From: Lichenostomus cassidix
Lineage: Eukaryota > Chordata > Aves > Passeriformes > Meliphagidae
Direction of reading: 5' to 3'
Length of the DNA stretch: 64,000 bases
NCBI GenBank assembly: GCA_008360975.2
Contig: CM039182.1
Location: forward strand, 145,332,656 to 145,396,655
Shown one piece after another: positions 50,934-62,060 of the stretch. The position numbers and the translations under genes are program-made. A model generated the notes under the pieces. It ran no database searches, had not been told where the DNA came from, and saw only the letters and a program-made list of their open reading frames with translations. Position 1 is the stretch's first letter; the number at the start of each line of letters is the position of its first letter.

Positions 50934-53311
50934 AATGCCTTTCCTTGCAGCATAAATCCATCAAGGGAAATAAAAAGCTTAATAGTGTTCAGTCAGAATG
51001 CTAAGGTGTCAGAAAATATATGTAAGAAGGGTCGAAGTGTAAAGGATGTATTTAAATCAAAAATGTAAATCATATCTACTGTCCAGAGGAATAATTATTT
51101 AATATAGCTACTTAAGTCCTCACAGCAGAATTGACCTCAACTGTCTCAGATAACGAGTTAAAACTTACAATTTAGAAGTTTGGTATTGCAGGCTGCTTTG
51201 ACTAGGTTTCTTTTTTGCAGGCAATTGCTTTGAAACAAAATACAATTCTATAAGCTGTAAGTTCATATACAGTACTAGATTTTTCTGTAATTCTAAAAAA
51301 AATTAAAAAAAAAACTTTACCGTTGATCTTGGTTGTGAACATCATGGAATATTCAGATTCTGTAACAAATTAAATGAAAAATCTTTTTTTTCACCCAGAG
51401 CTCCTTACAACCATCTGTATATACCTTTTTCTTTAGGTCTTGGGTCTTTAAGTTTTCTCAATGGAAGCTTTGGGTTTGTTTAAGACAGAAGTGAAAAGAG
51501 AATGTTTATATTGTTCATAGAACATGAATGAAGTAGAGCAGGGAGTAGTGAATTGCACTGGGCAAATTTACTTCCTATTATACCTTGTACTTTTCAGACA
51601 GATTATTAATTTGAAGGGTTTGTATGTTAATAAAGATGAGTTGTGATATACTTACTGTATAAGTAAAAGGTTTCTTCTGTTCTGATGTTTACTTGTTTTG
51701 CAGTTTATGTGCTGTAAAAGGAGTAATTTTTTTGTTTAATAGATATATTAGATCTATGAAATCAGACCCTGCAAAGTCTGACAGGATTGACAGATACAGG
51801 GATGGGGCTCAGCTGCTTTAGGCTTCTAAACTCGATGACAGCCTTAAAACAGATAAGTGCTGTGTGGAAGGGTAGTGAATGTCAGTTTTCAGTTCATTGT
51901 CAGAATAAAGGCTTTTATTACTGGCTGCTGCAGGGAAAAATACTTCTTATTCAAACTTTACTCTTATTTCAGAGTCCTCATCACATGAGAAACCATAGAG
52001 AACAGTTTTCGTAGAGGTACTTTTTTGTGGCTCTTCATAGTGTATTCCGGTTAAGTTTTTGTTTAGGAAGCATTATGCCACCGATTAAAAATACTTATCC
52101 AGACTTTTTAGATATGCATTTGCACACATCAAAACTGTATTTTTTTCTGGCCTGGTTATTTTTCAGAATTTAAAATTTTTTAGTTTAGAAAAATTAAAAA
52201 AAGGAAAGAAACCCAAACTAAAACACGAAGAACCCAAGCACAACAAATTATTTTGTCAGTTCGGAAGTAATTGTGATGTGTTGTTTGTTTTATATAAATG
52301 CTTTACCTGCTAATTCTTGTTAAGGCTATTAATTGTTTATTTTCTCTCTGGTGTTTATTTTGTTAGCAATCAATCTAATGTTAGGAACATTTTGTCAATA
52401 TCAGTAATTACTTGCTAGTGATCATATATTAGTGATTTCCTTCTCACTCAGATGGTAATGACTTGGTAGCATCAGTTTGTAGAGTATTTTCAAATATTGT
52501 CAGCCCTGATGCTGGCAGTGGTTAAAAAAAAAAGGAAAAAAACTACTTAGGCATTTGCTTTGATGTCCTACAAACTCTTTAAAAGACTACATATAGCTAG
52601 ACTTACATGAAATTTGAAAGCATAATGGAATAGTGTGTAATATGGATTATTCTTCAGTTTCCTTTTGGGATCTTAATACAAATACCAATATGAAATGAAA
52701 GACTTGTTTAGATCATGGTTATGGTACTCATAACACACTTCTGAATCCTAACAATTACAGATTTCAGCTTTTAACATAGTTCCTTTTGTAATTTCTTATC
52801 TGCCTGTTAAGTGATAGCATTTATATTTGCTTTCTTCTGTCTTGAAGACACTGGAACTTGTACACAGCAGCTGTATAACTCTCCAGTCAGCAAATTGTTT
52901 GCCCTTTATTGTATTCTTATCAGTGAATTTGAACATAAAAAGGCAAAGAACTAGTCAGCAGTGGGTAATGAAAAGGAGTTTATAAGACAAATTAATTGGT
53001 TCAGTACCTATATCTCTGGTTTTTTCATTAACACTTGTAAGATCTTAAACCTTCCCAACTATAATTTTAAATGAAAAATTCCCACGTCTACATTTACAAC
53101 ATGGATGAGTACCAAGTGATGGAAAAAAAAATCCTAAATGAAATTAAATACAGTTTCTAATTAATAAACAAGCAGGACCTCAGTTGTCACTGGCACATGG
53201 ATACTTACCATTCTTGGGGCATGTCCTATATCCTTCAAGCTTTCTTTTAAACAGTAGAATGAGTAACAAAGATTTCTCATAACAGTTTCTTTCTTGTTCT
53301 CTGCCCTGCAG

Positions 53312-53370
53312 TGGAGCAGATTACTACGACTATGGCCACGGACTGAGTGAAGACACCTACGACTCCTACG
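53312..53370 (+). CDS. KHDRBS3: KHDRBS3 coding exon 8 (tyrosine-rich tail, part 2)
   Basis: This tiny 59-base exon completes a serine codon, then encodes [19 protein letters not shown] and the first base of a glycine codon. It continues the tyrosine-rich tail. Human has E where this copy has D in SEDTYDSY. It is flanked by a strong acceptor (ttctctgccctgcag) and a near-perfect donor (ACG/gtgagt), as expected for a micro-sized exon after a 15.7-kb intron. It ends in phase 1, which fits both the normal exon 9 (starting GG) and the two downstream candidate terminal exons (both starting GA). Confidence 0.95.
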
Positions 53371-56300
53371 GTGAGTGGCTTTACAAACTCAATGGCTGCA
53401 GCAACAGACTCTTGGAAAAAAAAGCCAAACCAAAACAAAAACTAATGAAAGAATAATTTCTGTGAAGCAAGGCTCAGCCCTGCAGGGGGAATGGCTGTTC
53501 AGGGATTCCTGAGCTGTCACAGAGCTCCTCATGTGCTTATTGAGAAAAATGCCCTCTGTGGTCTGTTAGCTAACTCAGTCATGGGAAACTAAAACCAAAG
53601 GAGGAGAGAAACTAAAACTTAAATCATGATGCACGCAGCCTTTTCATGTCACATTCAATGACATTTAAGGGAAAAGACGGGGGTGTAGGACCCTTTTCCA
53701 GGAACTTTTGGCTGCCAAAAGCAAATGCTTCTGGTGTGGCCCAGTTTGCTTTGAGGCTTGGTACAAGGTAAGAATGTGCTGAAGCTCCCAGCTGAATTAG
53801 GGCCTAATTGAGTGTGTTTTAGCCTTGTATGGTCTTTTTGTATTAATTCATTTTCATGCATCAGTCTTGGGAAATCAAGCAGGGAGTCATTGTGTAAAGG
53901 TTAGGGAAGTACTTTAGGTAGCTAATAGACATGAGGGCAGTGGGTTACTCTGTACAGGGATAAAACAATGCGTAATGAAGCAAAAAAAAAAAACATATGC
54001 CAGTGGTAAAGATCACTTTTTTTTTTTAAATATAGAAGTGTGGTGGTGACTGGTTTAATTAAAGAAATCTGTTACGGGTTAGAAGCATAAAGCATATTAA
54101 CAGGCACCTTTGCTTAAGGGATAAATGTTAAGTCTCTGGCTAGAGATCAGAGAAATGCAATCTAGGTCTCTCAAATCTCAAACACTGAGGGTTGTTAGTA
54201 ACCTGTGTAAAAGTTGAGATTCTGAGTAATGAATGCTTCAATGGTTTTAGAGCTCTAAAAATTTTTCAAGGTCTGTTTCTTTAACTCCATTTGGAAGTAC
54301 TTCCTGCTGAGGCACCTAATGTAGTAGTTTGCCCAACATATCTGCTTAAACTAATTATTTTAAGGGGAACATAATTATATAAGGGGAAAGTGAGTTCATC
54401 AAAAGAAGAGGTCATTTGAAATTCCTGTGTCCCCTAGCACTTTCAGGTGGTGTTGATGGATATATAGCTTAAATCTTTATTTCAGTATTAAAATAAACTG
54501 TTTCCCATTATAAGCCTGGTATTTCTAAGACTATTTCATTAATGCAGAATTGATGGGGGAAAAACGTATGAAAATGCTTACTGTGGATAGACTGATAGGG
54601 AGAGGTATTGATTGCAGTATTTAAGGTTGAAAATATGGATTTTTCATTGCTTTTGCATTTAAAATTGGTTTTCTGTTTATCAAAGCACAGCCACTCAGAA
54701 TATTAAGTGATGTATTTACTCAAGTTGAGAGAGAGGCTATAAATACCTTGAAGAATGATTATGGGTTGCAGACACTGATTTTTTTGCACATATAAATAGT
54801 TATACACTTCATTTTTTAAGTATATCCATTAAAAGCAGAGTTAGAGATTAAGAACCATCTTCAATATATTAAAGAACATTAGGTGCCTCAGACTAAGACT
54901 GCCTGGTGAGCAGGTGGTTGTGCACTGCTGGACAGGAGGAAATTCAGATTCCCAGGAGGTATCTGGACTTTGACAATCCAGAGGATGTAGGAAGAGTATC
55001 AGTGTTTTCAGGATTTGGAGCCCTGAACAGCACCAAAATGAAAACTAATAAACAGTAAGGTAACTCTTTACTCATTTTATCAACTGCTTGAAAAAGAGCA
55101 AATATTCCCCTTAAACTGTAACCAAGGTTGCTCTTTTCATTTAAACAATTCTTGCAGCAGTGTTTAAGAGATTGGATATTTTTAATTCCTACCCCTCCAT
55201 CAGCTGCCCTTGCTGTTAGGCTCGGGGTGTTTTTCTTCTTTAATGTAAGCCTTGCTTTCTGAGTGATGAAGAAGCCCAAGAGGTTGTTACCAGATACTTG
55301 CCTGAGGTGCAAGTTTAATTCTTTCAGCCTTACACCGAATTTGAACTTGTTCCTTTTACCTCCTGGCAAATGTCCTGACCACCTGGGTATGATTTATAAC
55401 CTGGGCTCTGCAGGCAGCCACCTACCGCCTACATTATTAAAAAGCAGTTAGGAAAAGGCTTCTGCGAAGGGATTGTGAAACTGAACCCTTGAAATGTCGG
55501 ATTTTTGTCATCTAATTTCAGATATCTCATGTATGAGCCAGTTGCCTCAGCATTCAAAGTGAAGGGGTTCCTTGAGCTTATTTTTTTTTTTAATGGAGTA
55601 GAAAGACAAAGTGATGCCTGCATTTTAGTCTGCCATGTATTTGGATTCCACCCTTAGTTTCTGGATTGCATTGGGGTCACTTGGGGCACCTGTCTGTTTA
55701 GGGCAGGGTATGGAACTGCAAAAATAGGTGTGGAAACATATACACTTTTAATTTTGCTTTTTGGTTTTTTTGGGGATTTTTTTTTTCTTTTTCTTTTTCT
55801 TTTTTTTTGCTTTTGCTCTATAGATGTCGCATAGTACTGTTACTCGTTTACATCATTAAAGTGTACCTAAGTACTGTTTCATTGTTTCATTATGCTCTGT
55901 GTTTAATCCTGTGTTTTCCCTTTTGCAACTGCCTGGCATAGCAAATCTGACTCTCATTTAAGATAATAGATTTTGCTACTTCATTAAAATATTTATTACC
56001 ATTAAAAGGTGGTAGGATTATGAATCATCAAATAGCACAAGCTTATTTAGAAACTTACGTCATAGCCAAAATTCAAACAACCATTTTCCCTGGTCCTTTT
56101 AATTTGTTTTAATAATCTGCCCTTCTAATTCTTGCATTTTAGAGGTATGTTTACCTCCAGAGTTATGGGAAATTTGTCCAAGGATGTTCAAAGCCACAGG
56201 TGTTTGTAGTGATACTTGAAGCTTGGTCTGTGTGTTTGAATTAGGCCTAAATTGGTACTGATGCAGAGAAACTTATTTCTGAGGGCAGCTTTTTTCCTTA

Positions 56301-56642
56301 TACATAATTCATACCCTCCATTCATTTCATCCCCTTGCAATTATTGGTGTGTTGCTACTGCAGCTGACATTTCTGTGCATTTGCAACAAGCAGGTCAGGC
56401 TGAATTTCCAGAGCACTAAATAATTTTGCCATTAGCCTGTCACACTCCCTGCTCTTATGTGCTGAGAAGTCATTGTGGGATTGCTCAGAGAGATGTGTTG
56501 TACCCAGATTTCTTGTTTCAAGTGTTAGACTTCACTTGTTTTCTGTAAACAGAATGTGGCTGTTTGATTCACAGATAAGAAGAAATAAGTACAGCATGTG
56601 AAAATGTTGGAAGGGCTCTGACCATATTTTCTTTTCTTGTAG
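53371..56642 (+). other. KHDRBS3 intron 8
   Basis: This 3.3-kb intron is flanked by gtgagt and tcttgtag. It holds a T-rich tract at 55752-55818 and no repeat family I could name. The 141-residue minus-strand open frame at 54944-55369 has no recognisable domains. Confidence 0.82.
55752..55818 (+). repeat. T-rich low-complexity tract with ctttt repeats
   Basis: About 65 bases, nearly all T, include several tcttttt units and a ggggа-like break (ttggggat). It is simple sequence. Confidence 0.88.
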
Positions 56643-56734
56643 GGCAAGAAGAATGGACCAACTCACGACACAAGACACCTTCTGCAAGAACAACAAAAGG
56701 AGTCTACAGAGACCAGCCATATGCCAGATACTGA
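56643..56734 (+). CDS. KHDRBS3: KHDRBS3 coding exon 9, C-terminus and stop
   Basis: The exon completes the glycine codon and encodes [20 protein letters not shown], then YRDQPYARY and TGA at 56732-56734. The acceptor is ttttcttgtag. The last ten residues correspond to the C-terminal nuclear localisation signal known in Sam68 (a short R-x-H-P-Y-x-R type motif). The second arginine and the flanking tyrosines are kept, but the glycine of the usual PYGRY is alanine here. With about 69 residues missing upstream the whole protein would be about 345 residues, against 346 in human, so no coding exon appears to be missing between exons 3 and 9. Confidence 0.96.
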
Positions 56735-57253
56735 TTGTACTGTCTGATGTTGTGAAATATCCAATCTCCACCAGTCCTGTATACTGTTCAAAGTAATTTT
56801 TTCTATGAACAATCCCTTTTTATTAACTCAAAGTGCATAAAAAATCTGAATGGATGGACTGAACTTAAAACATTTTGTTGAAAGAGCAACCTGGACAGAA
56901 AGATATGTAAAACAAGGAACTTTGTTATTTCCAAACTGTGTTTGAAAAAATAGGTGATCAAAAAAATAACCTTTGATTAACTAGTGTTAAACAAAAATAG
57001 GTTTACTAAATACGTTAGTCCATTCTTTTTAACATAAGCGTAACCTTTTATTTTAAAGGTTTTCAACAATTTAGTTTTTAGCTTTTATTTTCAGCCATTT
57101 GCTAGATTTTCTCTTTGCAAACATGCGTAAAAAGGGAAGCAAACTACAAATGCGAATAATGTGGTATTTTGTAACTCAAGTCTTGAAATGTTCTGTAGTG
57201 TTAAGCAAAGTTTTACCCTTGCTTGATACTAAATAAACTTTTGAAAGAAAATC
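56735..57253 (+). other. KHDRBS3: KHDRBS3 3' untranslated region (main transcript)
   Basis: About 520 bases of AT-rich sequence follow the stop codon, up to the expected cleavage site 15-20 bases after AATAAA at 57232. No long open frame is present. The length suits the short 3' UTR of the mammalian gene as I recall it. The cleavage position is inferred, not seen. Confidence 0.8.
57232..57237 (+). promoter_or_regulatory. Polyadenylation signal AATAAA (main)
   Basis: A canonical AATAAA hexamer is followed about 17 bases later by the GT-rich element gtgtgtgtgag (57254-57264). This is the normal arrangement of a vertebrate poly(A) site. A second AATAAA at 57289-57294 could serve as a backup. 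Confidence 0.75.
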
Positions 57254-58158
57254 AGTGTGTGTGAGATTAATTTTATGCTTTATCTTATAATAAAACTTCA
57301 TAAATAGTAGTAAACAGGGAGAAATGTTTAACAGTGATCAGCATAAAAGGCTCATATTAAACATTGTGCAACTTCTTTAAAAAAATGGTTTAAACCTAAA
57401 TGTATCTCTCTATATACTCACAGTAGATATAAATGCTGTTTAAAATATCCAAATGGTATGGATCTGCTTGAGTGCCACTTTAAATCAAATTACTTTTGTT
57501 AAAAAAATGGTTTAAAATAGCTAATGAATTTTCTGGAAAAAGATGTGACTAGTTTTCACCTTGTTGAGCATTTTTTCACTAGTGCAACTTTGGAATTTTT
57601 ATGAGAATTTTGGTACGTTAATGACCACCTCGCTCCGTGCTGGAAGCAATAAACACAAAGCTTTTAAAGACTTTCTGACTTGACTAATTGAGGTCGCTTT
57701 CGTCAGAGGCAGAGGATGTGTAACCCTTAAAACGGTCTTCATTTGCAAAGGTAAATAAATCAAATAAGATTTTAATCTCACTTAAGTTATCTTAATATAA
57801 CCAATAAAAACAGGGAGGCTACAACTTAGAAAGTGTCATTTTAGAATGTAGGAAAGACTTGTGAGGACACCTAAATTCTCACTTTAAAACGTTTAATTTG
57901 TCATAGTCATCTAAAAAGCCTTAGCTTAGCTAGTTAAATTTGGACAAACTATTCCCTATTAAACAACTGTAAAACCTCATAACCAATAGTTTGTAATATA
58001 TTATTTTTCCATAAATTCAAGTAACTTAAACATTTCAGATGTTATCTAAAGCTTTTTTAAGCATTGTTTCTATTAATTATAGTTTGATTTTATGTTGTTT
58101 TCTTTAGTTTTTATTTGAAATTCTTTGAAACTTAGTAAATTTTTTTCTCTCCTGTCAG

Positions 58159-58219
58159 GAAACTCACCTCCTTGGACAGCCATGAGAACAAAAACCCTAA
58201 TCTTCTGATGCTTTGGTAG
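58159..58219 (+). other. KHDRBS3: Candidate alternative KHDRBS3 exon (alternative C-terminus)
   Basis: A strong acceptor (ttttttctctcctgtcag) precedes 61 bases that end at a plausible donor (GTAG/gtatct). The first two bases, GA, complete the glycine codon left open by exon 8. The frame then reads NSPPWTAMRTKTLIF and stops at TGA (58206-58208). The stop lies only 11 bases before the donor, so joining to a further exon should not trigger nonsense-mediated decay. Splicing exon 8 here instead of to exon 9 would replace the normal C-terminus. This is a prediction from splice signals and phase. Expression cannot be seen. Confidence 0.45.
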
Positions 58220-60210
58220 GTATCTTTTGTCATATGTGAAATTATTAGATAAATAATGGAACTTTTGATCAGGTTCTTAATTCTGCACAAAGCTAATTGA
58301 GGTATTGCTGCCTATGTTCAATAAAATTAATACCTTTAAACTAACATTAATCAGGTCATTAAGCTGTCACAGTGTGTGAACACTATGGCAATTTATTGAA
58401 AGGTGTTCATAGCTTTGACAGCATCTCAACCCATTAGGTATTTGATTGGACAGAGGAAGCTGAAGAAACTAAATGTAATTTAATGCTAGTGGTTTTCAAA
58501 TGGGAATGTAAAACTCTAATCTGGTCAACAAACACATCTAAAATTTTAAAAATGCATTTTGTAGGCTGATTTTCAAAGTCAAGCAGTTCTGCACAAGTAG
58601 CAGGGTGATTTCTGGCACAAATAGAGGGAGAACAAATGCATTAAACATTAGCTGAAGAATAACTGGCTCTACTGTTTCTGGTCAATTCAATATATAAAGT
58701 AAGAAATAATTTAACTGTATTTATGCTCAGATGGTGTATACTTTAAATAAAACAGATTTTTTTTTTCTACTTGGAATGGTAATTCTTCCTGCTAACCTCA
58801 TGATCTCAGTGCCTTTAGTTGACAAGGCTCAGATAAATAGAGCTCTATACTGTGAAATATTGCATAAGTTGCACTGCCTCTGTGTACTGCAGTAAATTTA
58901 AGAGGCTGCTGTCACGGGCTAAAGGAGCCTTTTGTACATACAGAATGGCTTTAGAACAATTTTGAGTGTTTTAAGGGCTTAAATCAAAGGGCTCTTTAAA
59001 AGTAGGAGAGCTTGGAGAAGATTTCTTCCCTTTGGGCCTCAAAGGGCAAAGATTTAATACCAGCTGCTAGAATTGCTATGACAAAACTGAATATATAAAT
59101 ATATTTTAAAAATATTTTTAACAGTTGGCCAAATCTCTCCTGTTCACATCTTAAATCACATAATATGATGAATTACCTAGGAAGTGTTCATCTGCAAATA
59201 CCATGTATTCTATTAAATAGGCAGAATGAAACTTGAAGGGTTGAAACTAAAATATCTAGTAGCAAGGGTGGCTAGTAGGTAAGTGAATCCGAAGTGGGTT
59301 CACTGTTCTGTTATGTTTATCCAACTCTCTTTTATTTAATGCCATATTTTCTTAGTGCCTCCAGTGTGGAGGATGAATGTGTGATCAGCATGTGTGACTT
59401 GAGCAACTTCTCTGCTGCTCTGCCCTGAAGTCCTAGAGAACCCGAAATTGTATTAGGTTCCCTTTGAGGGAAAAATGTGTCTCCCTGATAGTAGAGGCTC
59501 TTGAAGTGCACCATTGAATACCATATGAATTAAGTGTTCCTTCATCCAATGCTCTAAGTCTTATTTCTCTATGAAAATATGTTTTCATTCCTCTTAAACT
59601 GTTGTGTGAATTCTCATGTCCTATGTGTGCACAATAAACTACGCCAGTTCAAACAACTGATACTGGATATTCTTCAAAACTATATTTTTGCAGTGCAAAA
59701 GTTCTCTTGACTTTTTCTAAAATAACATGCACTAGTATTATTCTGCTATTGTATTTCTTATGTGGGTATTTTTTTTCTGTGGAGTAATCTCTTAAATCCA
59801 TTCGATTTTGATCGGAGGGAAAAATAATCTAAAAAGGCCTCTAAATTTAAAAAAAAATGTAGAAAGGCAACCTTTTTACTCTTGTGACAAACAAAAGTGT
59901 GTTTTCATTCCAGTAGAGTTTTGTTCTCTGATATTGGTCTGTTACTGTATGTTACTGGTCAAACAAGTAATGGTCATAATTAACCATATCAATAATTTAC
60001 CTTCATTTAATCTTTTTATAACATTTGAGGTGAATTTCAATTATAGCAATTTCTGCAATGGTTGCCTAGATACACATATATTGATTAGATCTACATATAT
60101 TTATTGTATGCATAGTTGTCTGATTGCCTTGCAGTCTGACAGTCTTCAGAGAATTTGTGGTCTCTAGTCTCAAGATATGTACAAATGAATTGTATTTTGC
60201 TCTTTTTCAG

Positions 60211-60440
60211 GAACTTCTACCATGTTAATTATGGACTGCTTAGAGCATTGTACTTAACCCGTGTGCTCAGACACCGACAAGACGGAGTATGAAAATCCTG
60301 CTCAGCATTTTTTGTATGAAAGCCTTAAAGTGTATAACAGCAGACACTTTTTAAAATAATTCTATATTGAAACTCTTGATTGTATAGTGATGTAAAAATG
60401 TTTTATTTGGAGCTCAATAAAGAATTTCCGTCTTTCCTGT
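60211..60440 (+). other. KHDRBS3: Candidate alternative terminal exon with poly(A) signal
   Basis: A good acceptor (ttgctctttttcag) is followed by about 230 bases containing AATAAA at 60416-60421 and a T-rich stretch after it. This is the layout of a 3' terminal exon. It could follow the candidate exon at 58159-58219 as untranslated sequence. Joined directly to exon 8 it is also phase-compatible, giving TSTMLIMDCLEHCT and a stop at 60255-60257. The segment keeps several CpG dinucleotides (cccgtg, caccgac, agacgga) in otherwise CpG-poor DNA, which hints at constraint. Confidence 0.42.
60416..60421 (+). promoter_or_regulatory. Polyadenylation signal AATAAA (candidate distal site)
   Basis: AATAAA is followed within 15-25 bases by the pyrimidine-rich ccgtctttcctgtt. 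It would end the candidate alternative terminal exon. Confidence 0.45.
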
Positions 60441-62004
60441 TACAAAGCAATAATGCAACCTCCCATTATTTAGTGAGTCTTTTTAGCCTTACGCAGCAAG
60501 TGTAAGAGAGTGTGTGAAGTCTCATGACTAGAATTTAAGTGCTTTTGGAAATAGCTTGTCTAATGTATGAACAACATGGATAAGTTAAAATGAAGATTGG
60601 TGTTTTCTGCTGAAGCTTTTCTAAATAGCTAACTGTAAACAAGTCTGCTCAAAACAAGACTCTTGGGTAGAAATAAGCTCCAACTTCCATTTCCTTCAAA
60701 AACTTGTATAACATGAAGGTGTTTAATCCCTGTCAATTATACTATGCTGCTTATTCTCTTTCACTTGGTGTTTGATGCATAGAAACCTTTTCTCTAATAC
60801 ACAGTCACAGGTTTTCTAGTAGTAGACTTGGATGAGGCTTTTACACCTTGATAAATCTTGTATCCAACAGTCATGTTTGCTCAGTGCTTTCTGTTTTATA
60901 TTAATTGTGATTGTGATAATTTGTAACAGAAATAAAGTTCTGATAATTTATTTTCTTGAGTTCTTTTTCATAAATACTGCTTGTGAAGCATGTGTGTCCC
61001 TTTTTCAGTTATAGTTCCTAATTCAGTTTCCATTCAGAAAAATGAAGCATTTTTCTTTACTGAATCTCAAAATATTCCCTACAAAAGCGTAATTTGGTTC
61101 TGTGTTGTTGCTGTTTTGAAAATAAACAATACCATTTGATAGTTTCACACCAAAATGCTGCCTCTTCAACAGGTTTTCATAACTTCTAATTCCATATACT
61201 GACTACTGAAAAAGGGCTTTGAAATTGTGGGGATGTGGCTAAAATTAACATTTCCTGTTAATTGTGGCGCTGATCAAATTATCTTGAGGAAGACAATTTT
61301 TAGTAGATTTAAAAAACTTACCATAAAAAAAATCTTTATTTTTAACCTCTGAATATTTAAAGTGATTTTATCATTCAATCTCACAATCTGGAGAAGTTTT
61401 TCCCTGCCATCATCTCTCACTGTGCTAAAAGTGCATTTCTAAAATGTTTTCTACAGCCAGCAATAGTAATTATTTAAATAGGTGAAAGCAAAATTAAAAA
61501 AACATAAAACAAAACAAAAAAAATACCAAACCACAGCTTTGAATAAGCAGAAGAGATATATAATAATGATTCCTTCAGACTGACAGGCAGGAGCCTCTGG
61601 TGTGGAACAGCACCTGACATTTTAAATGCAGTCCAAGTATGAAAACTGTATATAGATACTGTGTGGGGAGTTCAGATAAGCAGAATGCAATTTCACTTTC
61701 TGTAATTTGGACACCAGGATTACCAACACAAGCTCATTTGAGGAGTGCTGTGAACTGTTCAAGGAGTGAAGGATCACCTTCCACTCTGGAGTCATGAATA
61801 ACAGAGCTGCTTAATGGCAATACTAAAATATTTTGCTAGTATGACTTCACCTGTGACTATCAAAGCTATCTAGCAAATGTGATTTTCCTGGGCTCTTGTC
61901 TGATTGCTGAGTGGCCTAACAGGAACCACTGAGGTCAGTCAAAGTGGGCTGACTGTATATCGAGGTGTTGGTGTTAGAAATACTTTGCTTTTGTTTCACT
62001 AAGA

Positions 62005-62060
62005 GTTTAAGGACTGACTGGACTTCAGGCCCTTCCCACCCAAACCATTCTCTGATTCTG
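62005..62060 (+). mobile_element. Probable CR1 LINE 3'-end remnant
   Basis: ggactgactggacttcaggc and ccttcccacccaaaccattc, followed by tctgattctg, resemble the last 55 bases of a plus-strand CR1 element. The piece is short and diverged. Confidence 0.55.

Larger units (their letters stand above)
37598..53311 (+). other. KHDRBS3 intron 7
   Basis: At 15.7 kb this is the largest intron in the window, flanked by gtgagc and ccctgcag. It contains CR1 copies at 41821, 43712, 49256 and 50848, homopolymer runs at 43066 (17 A), 45662 (15 A) and 49864 (19 T), and stretches near 42630-42935 and 50455-50665 whose texture suggests conserved non-coding DNA. I found no additional coding exon. Confidence 0.82.

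Noticed and set aside
54944..55369. 141-residue minus-strand open frame in intron 8
   Set aside because: No family resemblance, and the start and stop have no promoter or poly(A) context that I could identify.
59808..60167. 119-residue open frame downstream of the gene
   Set aside because: It is AT-driven, with no domain, and ends just before the candidate terminal exon without any splice relation to it.
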